Translations under genes and position numbers: made by a program
Assembly (NCBI RefSeq): GCF_003065605.1
Contig: NZ_CP026952.1
Location: 1,798,001 to 1,862,000 of the forward strand
Source: Aeromicrobium chenweiae
Lineage (GTDB): Bacteria; Actinomycetota; Actinomycetes; Propionibacteriales; Nocardioidaceae
Length of the DNA stretch: 64,000 nt
Direction of reading: 5' to 3'
Shown: piece after piece, positions 25,497 to 33,279 of the stretch
Position numbering within the stretch: position 1 is the first letter of the stretch
Layout of the letters: every line of letters starts with the position of its first letter
The notes under the pieces: model-generated
Told to the model about the DNA's origin: nothing
The model's database searches: none
What the model saw: only the letters and a program-made list of their open reading frames with translations

Positions 25497-25550
25497 GAGT
25501 TGAACGTTCAACTCGATTTCCATCATGGCACCCGATGTTGAATGTTCAAC
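25497..25550. promoter_or_regulatory. MarR operator palindromes
   Basis: A perfect 18-base palindrome, GAGTTGAACGTTCAACTC, lies at 25497-25514. A second site with arms GTTGAA and TTCAAC around two bases lies at 25537-25550. Both are in the gap between the oxidoreductase and MarR genes, at promoter distance from each start. Their symmetry and near identity point to MarR-dimer binding. Confidence 0.8.
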
Positions 25551-25569
25551 TCCCGGCTATGCTCGCCCC

Positions 25570-26091
25570 ATGACTGACGACGTCCCCTGGCTGTCACCGC
25601 CGCAGCTGCACAGCTGGCTGGTCCTCAACGCGGCGCTGACGGCTCTCCCCAACGCGGTGGAGGACCAGCTCAAGCGGGACTCGTCGTTGAGCTTCTTCGA
25701 GTACTCGGTGCTGGCCGCACTGTCGGTGACGCCGAGCCGGGCCATGAAGATGTCGCATCTCGCGTCGTTCTCGTACGGCTCGCCGTCGCGTCTCTCGCAC
25801 GCCATCACGCGCATGGAGCGCGCCGGCTGGGTGCAGCGCCGCACCGCGGAAGGAAGCTCGCGAGCGGTCGAGGCTGTGCTCACCGACGAGGGTCACGCGA
25901 AGGTCGTGCAGGCGGCCCCGGGGCATGTCACCGAGGTGCGCCGGCTCGTCGTGGACGTGCTGACCCCCGCCGAGCTCGGCCAGCTCGAGAACGCGTTGCG
26001 CAAGATCATGCTGGTGACCTCGCCGGAGACGATGGAGCTGGTCGACCAGTCGTTCGCGCAGCAGGACCCGGACGCGTCGCCCGAGCGCTAA
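25570..26091 (+). CDS. MarR family transcriptional regulator
   Basis: The 173-residue protein has the MarR fold: N-terminal dimer helix (SWLVLNAALTALPNAVEDQL), FEYSVLAALS, recognition helix GSPSRLSHAITRMERAGW, and the wing with RTAEGSSRAVEAVLTDEG. A C-terminal dimerisation helix completes it. The ATG at 25570 is preferred because the upstream in-frame ATG at 25525 would overlap the second operator site. It most likely represses the divergent FMN oxidoreductase gene and itself. Confidence 0.9.
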   Translation: MTDDVPWLSPPQLHSWLVLNAALTALPNAVEDQLKRDSSLSFFEYSVLAALSVTPSRAMKMSHLASFSYGSPSRLSHAITRMERAGWVQRRTAEGSSRAVEAVLTDEGHAKVVQAAPGHVTEVRRLVVDVLTPAELGQLENALRKIMLVTSPETMELVDQSFAQQDPDASPER

Positions 26092-26198
26092 GGGGGGCCA
26101 GATCGTCGGCGCCCGGCCGGGCCCGCGTCACGGCGGGCTCCGTCCCACCCGCTACCGTCGACGACGGCTATCCAACGTACTGAGAGGTTCCTATCCCC

Positions 26199-26618
26199 AT
26201 GAAGAACGTGTTCACCGCCGGCGGTCACGACGATCTGTCCACCGCCCTGGTGGGTGTGGCAGTGGCACTGGTCGTGATCGGCGTCGCGGCTGCCCTGCAC
26301 CTGTTCCTGAAGAACCGCTCGCGGGCCGCGGGTGGGGTGCTGGTGGTCGCGTTCGCCGCAGCGGTGGCGGCGTTCGTCTGCTCGACCGACGCCGTGCTCG
26401 TCGATTCCGACGAGCGTGTCGATGCCTTCGTGAGCAACGTCAAGACCACGTACGGTCTGCCTCTGACGCATGCGGACGGCGAGTCCGCCTACCACGCATA
26501 CCGGTCCGGGGACGGCACGTTCGAGGTCAACGTCCAGGGCGCCGAGTACGTCCTGAAGGTGGCTGACAAGGGTGACGACCTGGTGCTGCTGGTGCTCGGC
26601 GGCGAGCCGAACAGCTGA
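26199..26618 (+). CDS. Membrane protein of unknown function
   Basis: I do not recognise this 139-residue protein. It has two hydrophobic segments (about residues 15-36 and 45-62) separated by a short basic loop, LKNRSRAAG. A soluble C-terminal domain of about 75 residues then carries alternating charged strands (AYHAYRSGDGTFEVNVQ, YVLKVADKGDDLVLLVLGG). Start ATG 26199 is preceded by GAGAGGTTCCTATCCCC. A strong hairpin follows the gene, so it is probably transcribed alone. It could sense or bind something at the inner face of the membrane, but there is no direct evidence. Confidence 0.7.
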   Translation: MKNVFTAGGHDDLSTALVGVAVALVVIGVAAALHLFLKNRSRAAGGVLVVAFAAAVAAFVCSTDAVLVDSDERVDAFVSNVKTTYGLPLTHADGESAYHAYRSGDGTFEVNVQGAEYVLKVADKGDDLVLLVLGGEPNS

Positions 26619-26636
26619 CCTGCGCAGCGACTGCCG

Positions 26637-26676
26637 CCACGAGGACGGGATCCCACGGGGGATCTCGTCCTCGTGG
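26637..26676 (+). terminator. Strong hairpin terminator
   Basis: Seventeen-base arms (26637-26653 and 26660-26676, one wobble pair) close a six-base loop, 18 bases after the stop of the gene at 26199. This is the longest stem seen in the window. Confidence 0.75.
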
Positions 26677-26763
26677 TGTCTCACCGCACGACGCGTCAGC
26701 AGGGGTGCACCATCCGTGACAGCCGGTTACGCTCGTCCAGAACATGGACCGGGGGGCATTCGT

Positions 26764-26856
26764 GTGCTGAAGAACGCGAAGACGTGGACCGGCGGCGGCA
26801 TCGTCAAGGGCGGCGCCGGCAAGCTCACGTCAGGAATCCGAAAGATCTTCGGATGA
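26764..26856 (+). CDS. Thirty-residue glycine- and lysine-rich peptide
   Basis: A short frame starts at GTG 26764 and encodes a 30-residue basic peptide (KNAKTWTGGGIVKGGAGKLT in the middle, ending GIRKIFG). Its stop overlaps the ATG of the next membrane protein gene (ATGA), the same coupling seen in other operons here. A purine-rich GGGGGG stretch lies just upstream. Composition (six lysine/arginine, eight or nine glycine, no acidic residue) is unlike a random frame. I do not recognise a family. It could be a leader peptide, a small membrane-active peptide or a subunit. Existence as a protein is uncertain. Confidence 0.4.
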   Translation: MLKNAKTWTGGGIVKGGAGKLTSGIRKIFG

Positions 26857-27677
26857 CCGATCGGTTCCCTGCATCCGTCGGTGATCCTCACCTCCAGCAG
26901 GTCGACTCGCTGTGCCGCGCCGCTCTCGAGGACGACGCGCGCACCCTGCGCCGTACCGGAGTGCTGCTGGGGGTGCTCGCCGCCGGCGCCCTCGCCCTGC
27001 TCCTCGCCGGCGCGCTACGGGACGACGCCACGGACGCTGCCCTCGGAGCGATCGGCGTGGCCGTGCTCGTGCCGGTCCTGCTGCTCGGGCCGGCGCGAGC
27101 AGCCGCGCTGCGCAGGCGACCGACCCCGCGGCGCGTCGAGGGCGGGGTGCTGCTGGTCGAGAACCGCGCCCACCTGATGGTGTTCGGCCTCGCGTTCATG
27201 GTCGGGGGGCTGGTCCCGCTGGTCCTGTCCCTGACGATGTCCGACCTGCGCTGGAGGTTCATCCCGATGCTGGTCGGGATCGGCGCCCTGGCCACGGGAC
27301 TGTGGATCGTCGTGCAGGCGCGGCGCCGGCTGACCGTGACTCTCACCCCGGAGGCCGTCCTGGTCCGTCCGCTGGGGCTCCGGCTGCCGTGGTCCGAGCT
27401 GAGGATCGGGCTGCCGAGTCCGACCTGGCCACGCCTGGACGTCCAACGACTCGGCATCCTGCTGCGCGACCCCGAGCCGATCCCGCTGATCGCCACGACC
27501 CACCTCGCGCTCGGGCTGTGGGAGACGTACGCGGTGCTGCTGCACTACCGCGACCACCCCGAACGTCGACGCGAGCTCGGGGAGCCTGACGCGCTGGCTG
27601 CGATCGATCGGATCACGCGGCGCGACCCGTCCCGTCCGGCTCCTCGACCCGGCTGGTTCGGGCCTCCTCTGGGCTGA
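26853..27677 (+). CDS. Membrane protein of unknown function
   Basis: The 274-residue protein has four predicted membrane segments in two pairs: about residues 35-52 and 62-80, then about 105-125 and 140-155. The first 33 residues are cytoplasmic. A soluble C-terminal domain includes RRLTVTLTPEAVLVRPLG and LPWSELRIGLPSPTWPR, which resembles the pleckstrin-like bPH domains often found at the end of small actinobacterial membrane proteins. It ends with a proline-rich tail. It starts by an ATGA overlap with the 30-residue frame. The function is unknown. Confidence 0.72.
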   Translation: MTDRFPASVGDPHLQQVDSLCRAALEDDARTLRRTGVLLGVLAAGALALLLAGALRDDATDAALGAIGVAVLVPVLLLGPARAAALRRRPTPRRVEGGVLLVENRAHLMVFGLAFMVGGLVPLVLSLTMSDLRWRFIPMLVGIGALATGLWIVVQARRRLTVTLTPEAVLVRPLGLRLPWSELRIGLPSPTWPRLDVQRLGILLRDPEPIPLIATTHLALGLWETYAVLLHYRDHPERRRELGEPDALAAIDRITRRDPSRPAPRPGWFGPPLG

Positions 27678-27717
27678 GCCCGTGACGTGACCTCCTGGAA
27701 GGAGGAGGATCCCCATC

Positions 27718-28677
27718 GTGAAGAAGTGGACCGTCGCCACCGTCGTCGCAGCGAGCGTCGCCGGCGGGATCATCCTGGGCGTGGCCGGGAGTGCTGTCAT
27801 GTCCGGCACGTCGTCGACGGCCTCGCCGCCACGGACGACCCACGCTGCCGCGCCGGTCCCCGAGCTCGAGGCGAAGCAGCCCCGTTTCGTGATGAATGAC
27901 GACGGGACCGCGACGCTGTCGGCCACCTTGGTCAACCACACGAAGAACCCGCTGGAGATCACCTGGGCCGCGGCCGGCCAACCGGACGATCTCGATGCAC
28001 CAGTCCTCCTGCTCTATGCTGCACGGCCGACCGTGGCGCTGAAGCCCGGCGAGCCGACGAGGATCAGCGGCCCCGGGGACGACTACCGGATCCGGTTCAG
28101 CGACCGGGTCCAGGTCGGCTCGACGCTCCCGGTCACGCTGCAGTCCCGTCGCCACGACGGCATCCAGTCAGGCCCGAACGCGACCTTCGGTGCTCCTGTG
28201 GTCGCGCGCACGACGGCAGACGGCGACGTCGTGAACAACGGTCCGAACCCGGACATCACGGTGCACGAGGCGAAGTTCGTCGTCGTGCCGGGCCAGAAGA
28301 AGGCCTATGCCAGCGGCTGGATCACCTCGACGGTCGACGACTTCACGAGCCTGCGCCCCACCGCCGTGACGTCGCAGGGCGCGGACATCGAGTACCTCCA
28401 CCAGACAGCGACCGGCGGACCATCCGGTGTGGGGGCGCAGGCTGGCAAGAAGACCTACCTCGGGCAGGCGCCGTACACCGACGACGGGGCCCGGGGGGAC
28501 CGCGACTACGTCCGCGCCAGCGACGTCGAGGTCGGGCAGACCATCATCGTCACCATGCGCTTCCCGTCCGGTGACGTCGTCACGAAGTTCACGGTGGTCC
28601 AGGGCAAGGCGGACGGCACGATCCAGCCGCCGACACCGTCCCGCCGCTGGATCACCGCGAGCAGCGCGGCCGGCTGA
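27718..28677 (+). CDS. Membrane-anchored or secreted protein of unknown function
   Basis: This 319-residue protein starts at GTG 27718 behind GGAAGGAGGAGG. It opens with a basic-hydrophobic segment (KKWTVATVVAASVAGGIILG) that acts as a signal peptide or anchor, followed by a small-residue linker rich in Thr, Ser and Pro. The rest is beta-rich, with DDGTATLSATLVNHTKNPLE resembling a copper-chaperone (DUF461/PCu)-like or Ig-like fold; no metal motif is clear. The last 26 bases overlap the end of the convergent lipase gene. I cannot assign a function. Confidence 0.7.
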   Translation: MKKWTVATVVAASVAGGIILGVAGSAVMSGTSSTASPPRTTHAAAPVPELEAKQPRFVMNDDGTATLSATLVNHTKNPLEITWAAAGQPDDLDAPVLLLYAARPTVALKPGEPTRISGPGDDYRIRFSDRVQVGSTLPVTLQSRRHDGIQSGPNATFGAPVVARTTADGDVVNNGPNPDITVHEAKFVVVPGQKKAYASGWITSTVDDFTSLRPTAVTSQGADIEYLHQTATGGPSGVGAQAGKKTYLGQAPYTDDGARGDRDYVRASDVEVGQTIIVTMRFPSGDVVTKFTVVQGKADGTIQPPTPSRRWITASSAAG

Positions 28678-29800
28678 TCTTGACGGTGTAGGTGCCGGCG
28701 GTGTCCGGCAGCCTGAGCGTGACCCGAGCCGTCAGCTTGCCCGACCGCTTCTTGAGCGCCTTCCTCGACGTGTACAGCGTGAAGGGCGCCGACCTGTCGC
28801 GGCCGAGGAGCTTCCTGCCCACCCTGAAGTCGGCCCGCACGACCGGGCCGCCCTTGGCGAGGACGCGCAGGCGCACCTTCGAGCCCCGGCACGCGGCCTG
28901 GCCGCGCAGGTTCTTGACGATCGTGCGGTTGCGCTGCACGGCTGCCCGGCGTCCGGCTGCGGTGACCGTCGGTGCCACGGCCTTCATGCCGATCGCGGTG
29001 GGGTGGAACGGGATCGCTCCGTCGCCGCTGAGCGGGACGAGTCCCTCGATCCAGCGCTGACCGGGGGCCGCGCACGCCGTGTGATCGATGCTGCCCGGCG
29101 TGGCCCGGAGGTCGGCGAACGTCACCTTCGCGGAACGTGCCGCATCACGCAGCACGCGGCTCATGTGGTCGACGAGGCCCTGGATGTAGTCGGCGTCCGA
29201 TGACGTGAGCGGCTGGACCAGTGGGCAGCCGCGCGGCGGGATGTACAGGCCGTAGCCGACCACGACGATGGCCGCGCGGGGAGCCTTCTTCTTGATCGCC
29301 GCGAGAGCCGCAGCGAGCTCGGGGCGGGTCGCCTCGATCTTGTCGTGGACGGTCTGGCCGTCACGCTCCTTGCACCCGGCGGCCACCGGGTTGATGCAGC
29401 CGCTGACCGTGCTGACGATCCCGGCGTCGTTCGCGCCGATGGGGCCGACGGTCACCATCGTGGTCTCGCGGCTCACCGCGTCGATCTGCGCCGGCTCGGA
29501 GCCTTGCGGCTTCGTGATGTTGTCGATCGTGGCGCTCGAGCAGGTGGCGTCGATGAACTGGCGGACGCGGAGAGCGCCGGCGGTGAGCGTCGCGAAGTTC
29601 TTCTCGCTGCGGTAGCAAGGAGGCCCGCCGGGACGCTGCGGCAGCAGGATCGGCCCGGCGGCGACCGAGTCGCCCATCGCCACGTACCGCTCGCCCCCCG
29701 GGCCCTTGTCGTAGACCGTGACGGCGGCGCCAGCGCCCGTCGCGGTCATCGTCGTCGCCAGGACCGTCATCGCGAGAACCGCGGTCGCCGTTCGCCTCAT
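28652..29800 (-). CDS. Secreted SGNH/GDSL hydrolase (lipase/esterase type) with C-terminal beta domain
   Basis: The 382-residue protein has a signal peptide (MRRTATAVLAMTVLATTM) and the GDSL-type block YVAMGDSVAAGP with the catalytic Ser. Block III carries Asn in GPIGANDAG, and the late DH-like pair is in IPFHPTAIGM. Six cysteines suggest extracellular disulfides, as in Streptomyces scabies esterase-type SGNH enzymes. The last 90 residues form a lysine/arginine-rich beta domain (VRLRVLAKGGPVV, YTVKISRPRCSR) that could bind the cell surface. I use the ATG at 29800, which GGGAG precedes at good distance; other in-frame ATGs lie at 29806 and 29821. Confidence 0.85.
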   Translation of the reverse strand: MRRTATAVLAMTVLATTMTATGAGAAVTVYDKGPGGERYVAMGDSVAAGPILLPQRPGGPPCYRSEKNFATLTAGALRVRQFIDATCSSATIDNITKPQGSEPAQIDAVSRETTMVTVGPIGANDAGIVSTVSGCINPVAAGCKERDGQTVHDKIEATRPELAAALAAIKKKAPRAAIVVVGYGLYIPPRGCPLVQPLTSSDADYIQGLVDHMSRVLRDAARSAKVTFADLRATPGSIDHTACAAPGQRWIEGLVPLSGDGAIPFHPTAIGMKAVAPTVTAAGRRAAVQRNRTIVKNLRGQAACRGSKVRLRVLAKGGPVVRADFRVGRKLLGRDRSAPFTLYTSRKALKKRSGKLTARVTLRLPDTAGTYTVKISRPRCSR

Positions 29801-29962
29801 CGTCATCTCCCGGGGCATCACCCGGCAACACGGTGTCGCCTCCGGGTATGAAAGTGCACGGGCACACCGAAGTCAATGGCTGATAGTGATCTGCGTCACA
29901 GCCCGGCGGGCTCGCTGGCAGTGGCAAAGTGGTGGCTCACAGCCCTGTCGTCAGGAGGCACC

Positions 29963-30637
29963 ATGTCCCTCGCGCCCACCGTCAAGCAACCCGTGATCGT
30001 CGTCGTCGCTGCGGGTCCCGGCGTGAGTGGCTCGGTGGCCCGGCTGTTCGCCGAGCACGGCTACCGCGTCGGTCTGGTCGGTCGCAGTCGGACGACCGTC
30101 CACGAGCTGGCTGCCGGCATCGCGACGGACGAGGAGCAGGTGCGTCCTGAAGTGGTCGACGTCACCGACGTCGAGGCAGCGACGGCGGCGGTGACCCGGC
30201 TGGGAGAGGCGTTCGGTCGGATCGACGTCCTGCACTTCAACCCCAGCGCGTACCGGCCGAAGAACCCGCTGAGTCTCTCGGTCGACGAGCTGCTCTCCGA
30301 CGTCGCCCTGGGAGTCGGCGCCCTCCTCACCTCGGTGCAGGCCGCGCGTCCGTTCATGTCCTCCGGTGCCCGCATCACCGTCACCGGGAGCATGGCGGCC
30401 GATCGACCGTCCCCGGCCGCGGCCTCCTTGGGTGTGCAGAAGGCCGGCGTCCGGAACCTGGTGCAGAGTCTCGATGCGCAGCTGCGTCCTGAGGGGATCA
30501 GGGCAGTCTCCGTCACGGTGCGCGGCACGCTGGCCGCGGCAGGCCCGTTCACCCCGGATCGCGTGGCACAGGCGATCTTCGCCGCCGCGGCACAGGATCC
30601 GGACGCCTGGCGGGCCGAGATCCCGTACGAGGGATGA
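29963..30637 (+). CDS. Atypical short-chain dehydrogenase-like protein
   Basis: The 224-residue protein has an SDR Rossmann start with a modified motif, VVVAAGPGVSGSVARLF, then VGLVGRSRT and VLHFNPSAY. The catalytic serine region (VTGSMAADRP) is present. At the YxxxK position the sequence reads SLGVQKAGV, so the lysine is kept but leucine replaces the tyrosine. It may be a non-catalytic or unusual SDR, similar to the protein at 57251. The ATG at 29963 follows CAGGAGGCACC. It precedes the Nit1C cluster on the same strand with a 94-base gap, so it is probably separate from it. Confidence 0.8.
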   Translation: MSLAPTVKQPVIVVVAAGPGVSGSVARLFAEHGYRVGLVGRSRTTVHELAAGIATDEEQVRPEVVDVTDVEAATAAVTRLGEAFGRIDVLHFNPSAYRPKNPLSLSVDELLSDVALGVGALLTSVQAARPFMSSGARITVTGSMAADRPSPAAASLGVQKAGVRNLVQSLDAQLRPEGIRAVSVTVRGTLAAAGPFTPDRVAQAIFAAAAQDPDAWRAEIPYEG

Positions 30638-30650
30638 CAGCCGAGGGCGC

Positions 30651-30676
30651 GTAACACGCGGTAACGGGCTCCTTAC
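30651..30676. promoter_or_regulatory. GTAAC repeat region upstream of the Nit1C cluster (possible nitrogen-regulator site)
   Basis: The sequence holds GTAAC (30651-30655), GTAAC (30661-30665) and CTTAC (30672-30676). The last two form GTAA-n8-TTAC. Actinobacterial GlnR binds GTnAC-type half-sites separated by six bases, and the second pair here has exactly six between GTAAC and CTTAC. Further inverted repeats (GGATGT and ACATCC) lie between this and the start of the amidohydrolase gene. Assignment to GlnR is inference. Confidence 0.4.
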
Positions 30677-30731
30677 AGCCCTTTGTTCCGGATGTGACCA
30701 CCCGGAAACATCCAGGGCGCTGACTTGATCC

Positions 30732-31556
30732 ATGACGCAGCGCGTGCTCGACAGCCACCGCCACATCGGTGCCCTGCCGGAATTCCCCTTCTACGGGGGA
30801 CCGGCCATCCGTGCCGACGTGACCGCCAAGGAGACCGTCGCGGCGTTCTTCGCGGACCTCGACCGTGAGGGCACGGAGCGCGCCCTCGTGCTGCCGAACT
30901 ACGGGGTGCCCGTCCCCGACGCGGCCTTCGACCTGAACCCGTTGGCCATCGAGGCAGCCCAGAAGGACGACCGCGTCAGCTGCGGCCTGTGGGTCTCGCC
31001 GAAGGCGTCGGACTCCGCCCGCAACGATGCGGCGCTCGGCCTGGTCGGCGAGGCGGGCGTCAAGGCGCTCAAGACCAGCTTCCTGCTGGGTGGCAGTCCC
31101 ACCGACCCCGACTGCGCCGAGCAGATCGACCGCATCTTCACGACCGCCGCCGAGCACGACCTGGTGGTGCACGTGCACACGTCGCCCGGTGCTGCGTCCG
31201 ACATCGACCAGGTGGGCACGCTTGTCGACAGGTACGGCGACGACACCAAGATCCACCTCGTCCACCTCGGCGGCGGGATGAGCGGGCACATGAAGCTCAT
31301 CGGCGGTCGGCTCTTCGACTGGATCGAGGCGGGCAAGCAGGTCTACACCGACACCAGCTGGACGATCGGCTTCGCGCCGGTGTGGCTGGTGCAGGAGATC
31401 GAGAGGCGCGGCATCGGCGAGGACCGGATCCTGTTCGCCACCGACTGCCCGTGGGGCGACTTCGAGGGCGAGTACGCGCGGCTGTCCGCGGTCGCCAAGG
31501 ACCCCGAGCTCGCGCACGCGTTCTTCCGCGGCAACTTCGAACGCCTCTACGGCTGA
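30732..31556 (+). CDS. Amidohydrolase (amidohydrolase_2/TIM-barrel) heading the Nit1C cluster
   Basis: The 274-residue protein has a metal-dependent hydrolase layout: VLDSHRHIG at the N-terminus (HxH), then a conserved lysine (ALKTSFLLGG), His in VVHVHTSP, His in IHLVHLGGG, and the late Asp in LFATDCPWGDF. This is the aminocarboxymuconate decarboxylase/amidohydrolase_2 pattern, which includes decarboxylases and lactonases. It is followed by the MSMEG_0572 family gene after 67 bases. It starts at ATG 30732 with no obvious Shine-Dalgarno sequence, so leaderless translation is possible. The role in the pathway is unknown. Confidence 0.85.
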   Translation: MTQRVLDSHRHIGALPEFPFYGGPAIRADVTAKETVAAFFADLDREGTERALVLPNYGVPVPDAAFDLNPLAIEAAQKDDRVSCGLWVSPKASDSARNDAALGLVGEAGVKALKTSFLLGGSPTDPDCAEQIDRIFTTAAEHDLVVHVHTSPGAASDIDQVGTLVDRYGDDTKIHLVHLGGGMSGHMKLIGGRLFDWIEAGKQVYTDTSWTIGFAPVWLVQEIERRGIGEDRILFATDCPWGDFEGEYARLSAVAKDPELAHAFFRGNFERLYG

Positions 31557-31623
31557 TGACTCCCACGATCCCTGGCCCCCATCGGCCAGCGCAGGACCCC
31601 CACCCCACCGCACAGGAGACGAC

Positions 31624-32148
31624 ATGACCCAGTTCGACGACCAGATCGCCGCGAACATCGAGGCGAGCATCGCCGAGATCCAGCACCCCTCGCTGCCGCA
31701 GGGCACCAACATCTACGGGTCCACCAAGATCTTCCCGGACTACCAGGCCGAGGAGGGTCAGTCGTACTTCACGCTGATCCACGGCATCCCGCACGAGTCG
31801 TCGGTCAGCTTCGTCGCGATCCTGCAGGCCACCCGAGCCCTCCGCAAGGGCTTCGAGACCGCGATCTACTTCTACGGTCCCGGCGCGCTCGCGTGCTCGG
31901 CGAACCGCGGCTTCCCGACCACCGGTGATGCCGGGTTCCCGGGGGAGCTGAACATGAACGCCTCGCTGGAGACGTACATCGCCGAGGGTGGCACGGTGTT
32001 CTGCTGCCGGTTCGGCCTGGCGCTGCACGGCATCCGCGAGGAGGACCTGATCGAGGGCGTCATCCCGTGCCACCCGCTCGACGTCCAGGACGCGGTCATC
32101 CACTACGCCCGCAAGGGCGCCATCATCAACTCGGTCTACAACCTCTGA
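31624..32148 (+). CDS. MSMEG_0572/Sll0783 family protein (Nit1C cluster)
   Basis: The 174-residue protein belongs to the small Nit1C family named after MSMEG_0572 and Sll0783, the latter described as a nitrogen-starvation response protein in Synechocystis. Recognisable parts are GTNIYGSTKIFPDYQAEEGQ, AILQATRALRKGFETAIYF and RFGLALHGIREEDLIEG. The ending YARKGAIINSVYNL is also typical. It resembles a DsrE-like fold. ATG 31624 follows ACAGGAGACGAC. It lies between the amidohydrolase and the radical SAM gene. The biochemical role is not known. Confidence 0.87.
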   Translation: MTQFDDQIAANIEASIAEIQHPSLPQGTNIYGSTKIFPDYQAEEGQSYFTLIHGIPHESSVSFVAILQATRALRKGFETAIYFYGPGALACSANRGFPTTGDAGFPGELNMNASLETYIAEGGTVFCCRFGLALHGIREEDLIEGVIPCHPLDVQDAVIHYARKGAIINSVYNL

Positions 32149-32182
32149 TCGCGGCCGGACGAGCAGGGGACGAGGACCAGTC

Positions 32183-33274
32183 ATGAACGCGCCGAGCTGC
32201 GGGGGAGCCGCCGCCGTCCGCTCCAGCACCCGGGTCGATGTCGCCATCCAGGGCATCCGGCTGCTCGACGCGCCGGTGAGCCGGCAGTCGGGCGCGGGCC
32301 CGAGCGACGACGGTCACGTGCTGCTCGGGGGCGTCGGGACGGCGATCCCGATCAACCCCGACAGCCCGTTCACGATCAACCGAGGACGTCTCCTGCTCGA
32401 CGGGGCCGACACCGGTCTCGGCGTGGAGCCGGTGCGTCGTCCCCGGTTCTACGACCTGCGGACGGCGGAGGGCGTCTCGTACGAGAAGATCGCCCGCCTG
32501 CACTCGGCCAACGTGCTGGCCACAACCGTCGTGCAGACGTGCGTGCGCTACGCCGAGGCCGAGCGGTGCCGCTTCTGCGCGATCGAGAAGTCGCTCGAGG
32601 CCGGTTCGACGATCGCGGTGAAGACGCCGGCCCAGATCGCCGAGGTGGCCAGGGCCGCGTACGAGCTCGACGGCATCACCCAGATGGTGATGACGACGGG
32701 CACGTCGAACGGACGTGACCGCGGCGCGACCCACCTCGCCCGGTGTGTGCGGGCCGTGCGCGAGGTGCTGCCCGACCTCGCGATCCAGGTGCAGTGCGAG
32801 CCGCCGGCGGACCTGCGGACCATCACCGACCTGTACGAGGCCGGCGCCCGGTCGATCGGCATCCACGTGGAGTCGATGGACGACGACATCCGCCGCCGCT
32901 GGATGCCCGGCAAGTCGTCCGTGCCGCTCGACGAGTACCGCGCCGCCTGGCGCGAGGCCGTCCGGGTGTTCGGGCACAACCAGGTCTCGACGTACCTGCT
33001 CGTGGGACTGGGAGAGGACCCCGACGAGATGGTGGCCGCCGCACAGGAGCTCATCGACATGGGGGTCTATCCCTTCGTGGTGCCGTTCCGTCCCCTGGCC
33101 GGAACCCTCGCGACCGACGTCGACGGCGTCCCGCCCCCACCCGCCCAGGTGCTGCAGGACGTGACCCGTCGCGTCGCCCACGCACTGATGGCGGCGGGGA
33201 TGCACGGCTCCGACCAGGCCGCAGGATGCGCCGCGTGCGGCGCGTGCAGCGTGCTGCAGAGCGAAGGGGCATAG
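32183..33274 (+). CDS. Radical SAM protein, MSMEG_0568 family (Nit1C cluster)
   Basis: The 363-residue protein binds a [4Fe-4S] cluster through Cys120, Cys129 and Cys132. The spacing CX8CX2C is wider than the usual CX3CX2C of radical SAM enzymes. A TIM-barrel-like body follows, including MVMTTGTSNG and IHVESMDDDIRRR. The C-terminus has a second cysteine group, CAACGAC, that could bind another cluster or the substrate. In the Nit1C cluster this enzyme is always present, and the reaction is not settled. ATG 32183 follows GGGGACGAGGACCAGTC. Next come the GNAT/AIR-synthase-type and nitrilase genes. Confidence 0.9.
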   Translation: MNAPSCGGAAAVRSSTRVDVAIQGIRLLDAPVSRQSGAGPSDDGHVLLGGVGTAIPINPDSPFTINRGRLLLDGADTGLGVEPVRRPRFYDLRTAEGVSYEKIARLHSANVLATTVVQTCVRYAEAERCRFCAIEKSLEAGSTIAVKTPAQIAEVARAAYELDGITQMVMTTGTSNGRDRGATHLARCVRAVREVLPDLAIQVQCEPPADLRTITDLYEAGARSIGIHVESMDDDIRRRWMPGKSSVPLDEYRAAWREAVRVFGHNQVSTYLLVGLGEDPDEMVAAAQELIDMGVYPFVVPFRPLAGTLATDVDGVPPPPAQVLQDVTRRVAHALMAAGMHGSDQAAGCAACGACSVLQSEGA

Positions 33275-33279
33275 ATCCC

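Noticed and set aside
30651..30731. A guanidine or other known riboswitch ahead of the Nit1C cluster
   Set aside because: There are short inverted repeats, but I could not find the conserved loops of any guanidine class or another known riboswitch.
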